A DNA stretch of 11,630 bases, taken from DATBGS01 sp036557885 (GTDB lineage Bacteria > Chloroflexota > Ktedonobacteria > Ktedonobacterales > DATBGS01). Position numbers and translations under genes: made by a program. Below are positions 1 to 6,051 of this stretch, piece after piece; position 1 is the stretch's first letter; each line of letters begins with the position of its first letter. Location of the stretch: assembly GCA_036557885.1 (NCBI GenBank), contig DATBGS010000173.1, positions 1 to 11,630 of the forward strand, written 5' to 3'. Below the pieces are notes generated by a model. It searched no databases. It was not told where the DNA came from and saw nothing but the letters and a program-made list of their open reading frames with translations.

Positions 1-311
1 ATGATGTTGGTTCCTCTTTCCTGGTGATTCGTTTCTATGAGTTGTTCTTTGTAGGAGATGAACAAGCTGGGCTTCCTTCTCAGCCACCAGCCCAGGCACT
101 GCGCCTCGCGCAGTGCTGGTTACATGACAGCAGCCACAATCAGTTGCTCGATTATATCCAGGAGAAAAGCAAAAGACGGCAGATCTCTCCAACGTTACTC
201 ATAAAATTGCTCCCAACACTGCGCCAGGCTATTCGCAACGGCCAGGGAGATGCCGCCCCGTTTGCTGATCCGTATTACTGGGCAGGATTCACACACTCTG
301 GCGCGCTGTAA
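1..311 (+). CDS. CHAT-domain protein, C-terminal tail (5' end outside the window)
   Basis: The reading frame is open from base 3 and ends with TAA at 309-311. It carries the end of a CHAT (caspase HetF associated with TPRs) domain. What can be seen: a hydrophobic stretch followed by RFYEL near bases 18-42, then an amphipathic AQALRLAQCWLHD-like segment, and the closing PFADPYYWAGF motif near residues 79-89 counted from GTG 24. In this family the last motif is typically P(F/Y)-x-x-P-Y-Y-W-A-x-F, a few residues before the C terminus, and it is in the expected place here. The catalytic His/Cys part lies upstream and cannot be checked. CHAT proteins are caspase-like peptidases, often fused to TPR or other sensor domains. 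The GTG at 24 is unlikely to be the true start, since recognisable domain sequence runs through it. The 3' end overlaps the convergent winged-helix gene by 37 bp. Confidence 0.75.
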   Translation, partial: DVGSSFLVIRFYELFFVGDEQAGLPSQPPAQALRLAQCWLHDSSHNQLLDYIQEKSKRRQISPTLLIKLLPTLRQAIRNGQGDAAPFADPYYWAGFTHSGAL

Positions 312-889
312 ACAAAGAACACCAGGGCATGTTCATGCGTCCCTGTCGTCTCTCTCTCAGAGACCCTTGCCTGATGAGGCAAGGGGTCTGGAAAAATCCC
401 ATATCCTATCTCGCGTCGGCACCGCAGCAGGCGCGATTTGGCTGCATCCTCGCCAAGTTTTCGGCGGAGCTTATATATGGTTTCCTCAATGCAGTGCCCA
501 GGATCAAACGACTCCTCCGAAACAATGCCTTCAGCAAGCGTTTTCGCACTGATATAGCGGTTTGGCTGACAGAGCAACCTCCCCAGTACACGCATCTCCC
601 GTCCTGTCAGTGTGATGCTGGTGGACTCACGAAGAATTTCCCCGCGCCCTAAATCCACCCAGAGATCGTGCTGGAGAAAGAAAAGACGTGGCTCCGCTTC
701 AGCTTTGAAGGAACTTGCCAGACGGCCATCAAAGAGTAATACCTGCTCAGCCGTCACCTGGGTAATCTGCTGCTTCAATTGTTGGAACAGGGTTTCGGCA
801 GCTTTCTGACGCTGATTGCGTGGTAGCAGGGTCTGGGCTGTTTCTTCATCAATTGGAAACAAGAGAAAATATGGTATCGTTTGAGGCAT
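275..889 (-). CDS. OmpR/PhoB-type winged-helix regulator
   Basis: 204 aa from ATG 889, chosen because AGGAGG lies four bases upstream on the - strand; the frame stays open to 955 but without such a site. Residues ~94-168 form a trans_reg_C-type winged helix: LTGREMRVL at the first helix, ISAKTLAE, then IEETIYKLRRKLGE as the recognition helix, and a final wing IGYGIF where GYRF is usual. Residues 1-93 do not look like a CheY receiver: there is no acidic pocket or phospho-acceptor Asp context, so this is not a standard response regulator. In Chloroflexota and actinobacteria such domains also occur as SARP/AfsR-like or orphan regulators. The last ~35 residues run past the domain through a strong inverted repeat (361-389) and may be a recent extension. 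It is divergent from the gene at 1039, with ~150 bp between them, and convergent with the CHAT gene. Its target is unknown. Confidence 0.75.
   Translation of the reverse strand: MPQTIPYFLLFPIDEETAQTLLPRNQRQKAAETLFQQLKQQITQVTAEQVLLFDGRLASSFKAEAEPRLFFLQHDLWVDLGRGEILRESTSITLTGREMRVLGRLLCQPNRYISAKTLAEGIVSEESFDPGHCIEETIYKLRRKLGEDAAKSRLLRCRREIGYGIFPDPLPHQARVSERETTGTHEHALVFFVYSAPECVNPAQ
361..389. repeat. Strong inverted repeat inside the 3' end of the winged-helix gene
   Basis: The left arm AGACCCTTGCC (361-371) and right arm GGCAAGGGGTCT (378-389) pair over 11 bp with one bulged base around a 6-base loop (372-377). There is no T-run on either side, so it is not a classical intrinsic terminator. 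It lies between the converging CHAT and winged-helix genes, within the winged-helix coding frame just after the DNA-binding domain. It may slow or end convergent transcription, or act on the mRNA 3' end. Confidence 0.6.
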
Positions 890-997
890 GAATCCTCCTG
901 CGTTCGAGTGTGTCTCTCGTATGGTGCTGACATGAGCGCTCTCAGAAAGAAGCATACCTTCTCCGCTCTGTTCTTTATAAGGAGGGAAGCACCCCCC

Positions 998-1026
998 TTG
1001 CGGCCTTTTCTTGTTTATGCTATAAT
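998..1026 (+). promoter_or_regulatory. Sigma-70-type extended -10 promoter
   Basis: The -35-like TTGCGG (998-1003), a 17-bp spacer and a consensus TATAAT (1021-1026) with the extended-10 TGC just before it. Predicted initiation at about 1031-1035 leaves a leader of only ~4-8 bases before ATG 1039. The GGAGG at 1028-1032 would then be mostly untranscribed, so the transcript may be leaderless unless another promoter lies further upstream. Confidence 0.6.
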
Positions 1027-1038
1027 TGGAGGTTTTTC

Positions 1039-1719
1039 ATGGGCACCCCTCATTCTCTTCTCTCCAAAAGCATTTTTGCCGCTGAACTGGCTCGTCTTCT
1101 CGAAGATCGTGGAAGAGCGCTTGGTGATCTCGCTCGCGCGCCTATCAATCTTGATCGTAAGAAAGTAGTCGCTCTGGAGGCTTCTCTTCACGACCTGCGT
1201 CGCTTGCCCGCTTTGAACCATGCTGAAATTATGAGTATAGTTTTTTTACTGAAACTCTCTCCTGAAGAGCAGCTTGCCATCTATGCTGCCCTGATTGCAT
1301 TAGGGGTGCAGCGCCTCATACTTACCTACCTTTCGCCGGAGCGGACGTATCAGATTGCGGATGAAATTCGTCAGGCTGCCTTCTCCTGGCTCAAACGCCA
1401 ACACGAGTTGGGCAAAAATCCTTTCCGTCGGATACCGCCAGGAGGCGAGACTCCACAGGAAATGATGGGAGAGGGGGAGGAGCAATTTCTTGCTGCGCTC
1501 GCTTCGTTTGACGAAGGCACGGCTCTGGCAGCGTTAGGTCAGGCAAGTATTGACGGAGAAAGCGAGGTAACTCTGCTTCAGCAGGCCCAGCTTTGTTATG
1601 AGCAGGCGTTAGCCAGACTGGGCCAAATGCCTAAACACGTGCAAGCAACAGAGGAGTGGAGATACTGGGACGAGAAGGCCCAGGAGTCGTTACGTAGCAC
1701 TCAAGAAGAGTTAGATTGA
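1039..1719 (+). CDS. Unrecognised 226-aa helical protein, possible helix-turn-helix regulator
   Basis: The start ATG 1039 is fixed by GGAGG six bases upstream (1028-1032) and a promoter at 998-1026. The protein is mostly helical with no signal peptide or membrane segment. Residues ~10-70 (FAAELARLLEDRGRALGDLA then KVVALEASL) resemble the N-terminal layout of Xre-like regulators: a helix, a short turn, then a V-x-x-L-E helix. The fit is loose and no clear recognition helix can be named. Residues ~75-110 are rich in Leu/Ala/Ile and may mediate dimerisation. Residues ~180-220 (LLQQAQLCYEQALARLGQM and on) have TPR-like spacing. It is divergent from the winged-helix gene and close to a CHAT gene, so a role in a signalling pair is possible but unproven. 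Function unassigned. Confidence 0.7.
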   Translation: MGTPHSLLSKSIFAAELARLLEDRGRALGDLARAPINLDRKKVVALEASLHDLRRLPALNHAEIMSIVFLLKLSPEEQLAIYAALIALGVQRLILTYLSPERTYQIADEIRQAAFSWLKRQHELGKNPFRRIPPGGETPQEMMGEGEEQFLAALASFDEGTALAALGQASIDGESEVTLLQQAQLCYEQALARLGQMPKHVQATEEWRYWDEKAQESLRSTQEELD

Positions 1720-1732
1720 TATCTCATAGCTG

Positions 1733-1752
1733 GCCTCGCGGCAGGGCTTTTT
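1733..1752 (+). terminator. Weak intrinsic terminator candidate
   Basis: GCCT (1733-1736) can pair with AGGGC (1743-1747) with one bulge, followed by five T (1748-1752), starting 14 bases after the stop codon of the 226-aa gene. The position is right but the stem is short. Confidence 0.35.
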
Positions 1753-1864
1753 CAGTTCTGCTCAAGATGTGTGAGCCAGCGCAAGATCGCTTTAAGATGG
1801 GCGCAGCCAAAGCATCAGCTATCTGAGATGTATTTGAACCCCTTATGCTGGCTTCCAATTCTCC

Positions 1865-2107
1865 TTATGGCTCCTCTTCGTCACTTGTGTGGCTTCTGCG
1901 GGCCGCTGCCAGAATCCGCCGGATGGCTTCATAGGTGGCGCGATAGCTGCGCGCCACCTGCCGCAAGGACTCACTCTGCGCGACCCGCTGCACGACGCGC
2001 GGCCATTCGGCACGCGGCACCTTGTTCGGCGGAGGAGGTGGGTTGCTGTGTTTGTGTTTCGGTGGCACAATTTCCACAGCATTCAGAAGAAGCTCCGATA
2101 GGGGCAC
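1865..2107 (-). pseudogene. Small helix-turn-helix ORF, probable recombinase/transposase C-terminal remnant
   Basis: An 80-aa frame from GTG 2107 with no convincing ribosome binding site. A Pro/His/Lys-rich linker (residues ~15-28) leads to a compact helix-turn-helix at ~33-68: EWPRVVQRVAQ, ESLRQVARSY, ATYEAIRRIL. The spacing (E-S-L-R-x-x-A-x-x-Y, then x-x-E-x-I-R-R-I) is that of resolvase or transposase-like HTH segments. The frame continues upstream beyond the GTG without a start to a TGA at 2150-2152, and remains plausible past it, so this looks like the tail of a broken longer gene. It ends in an acidic EEEP. No full recombinase catalytic domain is visible. A free-standing small DNA-binding protein is the alternative. 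Confidence 0.4.
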
Positions 2108-2195
2108 CCAAGCTACTGGCGACAGAGAACCCGACTCCCGTCGGTTCCGTCACGAGACAATCCAACGTGACGACTGGATTGCGATAGTTCAAAAA

Positions 2196-2225
2196 GCGCT
2201 AGTAAAGCACTAGCGCCCTTTTTTT
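2196..2225. terminator. Intrinsic terminator, perfect 8-bp stem, probably bidirectional
   Basis: GCGCTAGT (2196-2203), loop AAAGC, ACTAGCGC (2209-2216), then CC and seven T (2219-2225) on the + strand. Five A at 2191-2195 give a five-T tail on the - strand. No intact gene ends right at it: the nearest + stop is at 1719. It probably outlived a gene that has decayed. Confidence 0.7.
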
Positions 2226-2496
2226 CTTGCAACCATCTTAGCCCCATCTAAATAATGCGATCTGAAGAACGTGAATGGGTAATGCTTTCTCGATATACAT
2301 GCAAGCGAAATAAGGTGATACACAGAGCTGTCAACAATACCCCTCAACCATCTGACTATTTCCCAGCTAAGATGATGGTATTCTTCTATCTTGGCGCTAC
2401 TCAAAAATGGCATTTGATATAAATTCTACCGGGTGAGCCGTTTCAGGCGCAAAAATGCTGCAATGAGAGTTTGCGAAAAGTCGCTCCCTCGCTTGA
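2226..2496. other. Stretch without a supported gene
   Basis: This stretch is more AT-rich than the rest of the window. A 67-aa frame on the - strand (2210-2413) has no family signature or clear ribosome binding site and runs into the terminator hairpin, so I do not call it. Nothing else is recognisable until the ATPase fragment. Confidence 0.4.
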
Positions 2497-2541
2497 GGTG
2501 CTGCCAGAAGGCTTACTCCCTGGCAAGGGGACGGTCGTGGC

Positions 2542-3270
2542 GTGCAGGCAGAGGTGAACAGGCGTCTCTTGCGGGTGGGCGGGCCGCGCCTGCTGGAGCA
2601 AGCAGGGGTTTCATTGCCAGCGGCGTTCGCGCAGCAGGCGCAACTTTGGGGCGAGCGCGACCAGACGGTGATTTACCTGCTGGAAGACGCGCAGGTGCTG
2701 GCGGCGTTTGCGGTGGCGGATATCATTCGCGCGGAGAGCCGCGAGGCGGTGGCTGCGCTGAAGAGCCAAGGTGTGCGGGTAGCGATGCTGACCGGCGATT
2801 CAGAGGAAGTGGCCCGCTGGGTCGCCTCCGAACTAGGCATCAACGAGTATTTCGCGCAGGTGCTGCCCCAGCACAAAAGCGAAAAGGTGAGGGATATCCA
2901 GCACGGCGGCGCGCGGGTGGCGATGGTTGGAGATGGGGTAAATGACGCGCCCGCGCTGGCGCAGGCGGATGTGGGCATCGCGATTGGCGCAGGCACCGAC
3001 GTGGCGCGCGCCTCGGCAGGCATCGTGCTGGTCAAAAATGACCCGCGCGATGTGGCGCGCATCATCACCTTGAGCCGGGCCACGCATCGCAAAATGATCC
3101 AGAACCTGGGCTGGGCAACGGGCTATAACGTGATTGCCCTTCCGCTGGCGGCTGGTGTGCTGGCTTCGGTTGGCTTCGTGCTGCCCCCGGCCATTGGCGC
3201 GTTGCTGATGTCAGTGAGCACGGTCATTGTGGCGCTAAACGCCCAAACGCTCCGCCGACTCCACCTATGA
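2542..3270 (+). pseudogene. P1B-type metal ATPase (CopB-like), C-terminal fragment
   Basis: The frame gives 242 aa from GTG 2542, about a third of the ~650-800 aa usual for the family. Present: the end of the nucleotide-binding domain (VGGPRLLE), MLTGDS (residues ~82-87), GDGVNDAP (~130-137), and the last two membrane segments. The segment from N188 fits NX5GYNX4P and the last helix fits PX6MSXSTX5N (M223 onward). These are the signatures I recall for the P1B-3 (CopB-type copper/silver export) subgroup. Missing: metal-binding N-terminus, six membrane helices, the actuator domain and the DKTGT phosphorylation site, so it cannot pump. Just upstream a different frame (about 2465-2554) reads LPGKG, which also resembles the family, then stops at TGA 2555-2557. 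This suggests a frameshift near 2530-2545 on top of the 5' deletion. Confidence 0.85.
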
Positions 3271-3421
3271 TCAGAGGAAGGCGCTGCTCCTATGTAGTCT
3301 GTCCTTGCCCCTCATATCGCACCAGGCGACACCAGATCATCTCGCCACCCTCCTGACTAGTGGGCAGTGATGATGTGATCATGGCGCTTTCCATCTGCGA
3401 TATGGTAGCGGGTGAGCAAAT

Positions 3422-3449
3422 AAAAAAGACCTCGCCCAAGTTGGCGAGG
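3422..3449 (-). terminator. Intrinsic terminator on the - strand, orphan
   Basis: Reading the - strand: CCTCGCC (3443-3449), a 6-base loop, GGCGAGG (3430-3436), then TCTTTTTT down to 3422. A perfect 7-bp GC-rich stem with a T-run. It would end transcription coming from the right, where only an IS1-like fragment remains, so its original gene is lost or unrecognisable. Confidence 0.7.
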
Positions 3450-3512
3450 GGATTCGCCGCTGAGAGGTTCCACTCGCCAAGGCTGCTTCCCAGCCATCCA
3501 GGGTCTGGGCTT

Positions 3513-3866
3513 CTATGAGGGCAAGCGGAGCAACTGGCGCTGGTATGTGGGGCTGGAGGGTACCCTGTCACCATCTGACACCATACCAGGCGCCCAGTTT
3601 ATAGCCCACCCAGTGATAGATCCCGACGGAGCACATCCCCATGTGTTCATGCAAGCCACGCTACGAATAGTGGCGTCCATGAGCGCCTCCGTCTCGCTTG
3701 GGGTAGAGTCGGTGACGGTCGTGGGCAGGGCGTTGGCAGCCTGCGTCACCCAATTGCTGGCGCTTTGGTGATGGATGCCCAGCAGGCGCCCAATCACCCG
3801 AAAACTGGTGCCTTCCAGGTAGAGTTGCAGCGCCTGCTTACGTAGCGCCAGAGCGAAGGCACCACC
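3513..3866 (-). pseudogene. IS1-like transposase fragment
   Basis: The - strand frame opens after a TGA at 3867-3869 and runs to 3513. Its first ~50 residues (ALRKQALQLYLEG, FRVIGRLLGIHHQSASNWV, then AANALP) match the helix-turn-helix of the IS1-family transposase that joins the InsA part to the InsB part: LYLEG, then R-x-I-G-R-L-L-G-x-H-H-Q-S-x-x-N-W-V. The expected continuation, with the catalytic D-E-L-x-T-F and later Y-Y-S-D motifs, is absent in this frame. The N-terminal zinc ribbon is also missing. A dead fragment. The family assignment rests on the HTH alone. Confidence 0.5.
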
Positions 3867-3869
3867 TCA

Positions 3870-4197
3870 CGGAATATGGCATTCATCAGTGGTGGCATAC
3901 CTCCAAACAGCAGGCTGCCAGTTACTATTACCGCGCGGTTTGTTCCAAGCCACTTCAATCCTGGTGAAGTTGTGTTTTTCTGGTGCTTCAGGGTACATCA
4001 TTTCTTTTGGTCAGGAGACGCTGGCAGACTCATAGCGCGGGCCTACAACTTGCAGCCACAAGGCACTATTGGTGCTGGACTCCTCATGAGGCTGCTCAAG
4101 TCGACCACATTTCGCGGGAAACGAATCACCATAATGCACGCATATAAGAGGTGCCCAGACGCGAAACCGTGCCGCCATAGCTGGCAGGCAAAGGAGA
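3870..4197. other. Stretch without a supported gene
   Basis: Frames of 98-148 aa exist on both strands but show no domain, no convincing ribosome binding site and low-complexity composition. I see no terminator or repeat of note. It is probably decayed sequence between the IS1-like fragment and the dehydrogenase pseudogene. Confidence 0.4.
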
Positions 4198-4972
4198 GTG
4201 AACAAGCTGTTAGCGAACAAGGTGGCGATTGTGACTGGGGGAAGCTCGGGGATCGGGCGCGCCATCAGTCTGGCGTTGGCCCAGGACGGCGCTGCCGTGA
4301 CGATCAACTACCACCAAAATGAGGCGGCAGCCGAGGACACGCTCCAGCAGGTTGTGCGAGCCAACGGCAAGGCCCAGCTTGTCCAGGGAGATGTCTCCCA
4401 CGTGGAGGACATCCAGCGGCTCATCGAGCGGACCGTGCAGTCCTTCGGAAGGCTGGATGTGATGGTCAACAACGCCGGGATAGAGACGCGGACCTCAGTG
4501 CTAGACACCTCGGAGCAGCAGTTCGAGCAGGTGATCAATGTCAACCTGAAGGGCGCCTTTTTCGGTACAAAGTATGCGGCTAAACAGATGATTGCGGAGG
4601 CGCAGGGGTGGCCGGATCATCAACATCTCCTCCACACATGAGGTCTGGCCGATGCCTGGCAATACGGCCTACTGCTGCACCAAGGGCGGCATCCGCATGC
4701 TCACTGCAACAGCGGGTGTCGAGCTGGCTCCCCATAGCATCCTGGTGGTCGGCGTCGGCCCTGGAACTATCGCCACCGCAATAAATGCTGCTGTGCGCGC
4801 TGACCCCGAACAGCACGCGGCCATGCTCTCCGCTATTCCGCTTGGTCGCATTGGTGAAGCCGCAGAGGTCGCCAGGTTGGTGGTCTGGCTCGCCTCTGAT
4901 TAGTCGAGCTATGCCACCGCGACGACGTTTTTTATCGATGGCGGGCTGATGCAGGCAGGGAGTAGTCTCTAA
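4198..4972 (+). pseudogene. Short-chain dehydrogenase/reductase, broken by a frameshift and a stop codon
   Basis: A classical SDR (FabG/glucose-dehydrogenase-like NAD(P)-dependent oxidoreductase) of ~257 aa if repaired. GTG 4198 follows AAGGAG (4191-4196) very closely, which would make initiation poor. The first frame has the cofactor motif TGGSSGIG (residues 13-20), GDV, and NNAG (91-94), then N-V-N-L-K-G. After about base 4608 the homology jumps to another frame (GGRIINISS, then the catalytic Y-C-C-T-K, i.e. Y-x3-K), consistent with one inserted base. That frame then meets TAG at 4901-4903, right after WLASD. Beyond it the same frame reads the normal SDR ending (SSYATATTFFIDGG) to TAA at 4970-4972. 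The total of 775 bases is one more than 258 codons, as one insertion predicts. The substrate cannot be named. Confidence 0.88.
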
Positions 4973-4995
4973 CCTGGGCGCTCCCCGGAAGTCTA

Positions 4996-5631
4996 TTGAT
5001 GCTCAATCCCGCGCGCGACGGCGCGGTGCTGCCGATCCTGCATCTGAATGGCTACAAAATTAGCGGGCCTACTGTCATGGGCCAGTCCAGCGACGCGAAG
5101 GTACGGGGCATCCTGGAGGGAAACGGCTATGACGTCCACTTTCTCGAAGGCGATGACCCGCTGCGGCTGCACCAGGAGTTTGCCGCGACGCTCGATGCTC
5201 GCTATGCCAGCATTCGAGCCATTCAGCGGGAGGCACACGCGAAGGGCTTCTCTGGACAACCGAGCTGGCCGGCCATCGTGCTGCGCACGCCCAAAGGCTG
5301 GACCGGCCCCAAGGAGGTGGATGGGCTGCCGGTGGAGGGCACGTTCCGCGCCCATCAGGTGCCGCTGGCGAATGTGCGCACCGACCCGCAGCAACTGGCT
5401 CAACTGGAAGCCTGGCTGCGCAGCTATCACCCGGAAGCGCTCTTTGACCAGAATGGCGGATTCATGTCGGAGTTCGTCGAACTCGCGCCGAAGGACGAGC
5501 GCCGCATGGGCACCAATCCCCATGCCAACGGGGGTAAGCTGCTGGTGGAACTTGATGTGCCCAATTTCAGGGGCTACGCGATTCCCGTTTCGCATCCGGC
5601 GACGGAGCGGCATGAGTCTACATGCCCATGA
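4996..5631 (+). pseudogene. xfp: Phosphoketolase (XFP), internal fragment
   Basis: XFP splits xylulose-5-P or fructose-6-P with phosphate into acetyl-P and a smaller sugar phosphate, using thiamine diphosphate; the usual length is ~790 aa. Here ~205 residues align with the second half of the N-terminal thiamine domain, roughly residues 210-420 of the family: LNPARDGAVLPILHLNGYKI, then LRTPKGWTGPKEVDGLP, GTFRAHQVPL, LEAWLRSY, GANPHANGG-like (GTNPHANGG). The family's N-terminal ~200 and C-terminal ~370 residues are absent. The similarity begins within a few codons of ATG 4996, only ~20 bp after the dehydrogenase end, and stops near 5629 at HESTCP, where the family continues. So both ends are deletion joints or rearrangements. 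Without the remaining domains it cannot be an enzyme. Confidence 0.88.
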
Positions 5632-6051
5632 TCCGCTGGTGCTGGCTCGCTACCCAGCAGCGGACATCAGCCTGGAGCGTATTGGTGAACCGGCTGCCTA
5701 TGAGCTGCCAACCTTCCTGGGCACGGCCAGGTCAGCGCCCCCAAGCAAGAGGGCCTTGCCTGATTCGCGCCTGGCCTGCCACCGTCCCACCCCTTCTCCA
5801 GCAGTGCCCTCCCACACTGAGCGGTTTCCATCCATGCGGCACAGGTGCGACCGACCCGATCCCACGCTCCGGGCTTGTTCCCGCTTCGGGGCGGGTCATA
5901 CGGCTGGCATCGGCCTCAAATGTGCAGCCCCAGGACATGGGGTCTGATGGCACCACAACAAGCGTGAAACGAATGGCGTCTGTGGCGGCGCGGAAATCTC
6001 GTAACCTGGCGGATACGACTGGAGGCGGCAAGCAAAGGCAGGTGGGCAGCT
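5632..6051. other. Intergenic/decayed stretch between phosphoketolase fragment and otsB-GH65 gene
   Basis: One frame (about 5612-5750) reads HDPLVLARYPAADISLER and on to a Leu/Pro-rich segment; it looks coding in composition but I cannot place it in a family. After ~5750 it becomes Pro/Ser/Arg-rich and non-protein-like. It is not the missing phosphoketolase C-terminus in any frame I read. The promoter of the next gene is probably here, but I could not see a convincing -35/-10 pair. Confidence 0.4.

Noticed and set aside
1771..2187. 138-aa frame on the + strand
   Set aside because: Cys/Pro/Arg-rich, antisense to the helix-turn-helix frame, no start signal.
2210..2413. 67-aa frame on the - strand
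   Set aside because: No family signature, no ribosome binding site, and it ends within the terminator hairpin.
2433..2945. 170-aa Gly/Ala/Arg-rich frame overlapping the ATPase fragment
   Set aside because: Low complexity and out of frame with the GDGVNDAP-bearing reading.
4993..5613. 206-aa frame on the - strand opposite the phosphoketolase fragment
   Set aside because: It mirrors a strand with clear phosphoketolase motifs; Arg/His/Leu-rich composition and no domain. Shadow in GC-rich DNA.
5048..5947. 299-aa frame on the + strand overlapping the phosphoketolase fragment
   Set aside because: The first ~190 residues are an out-of-frame reading of phosphoketolase, very rich in Arg/Pro/Ser. 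Only the short part after ~5612 may be real sequence debris.
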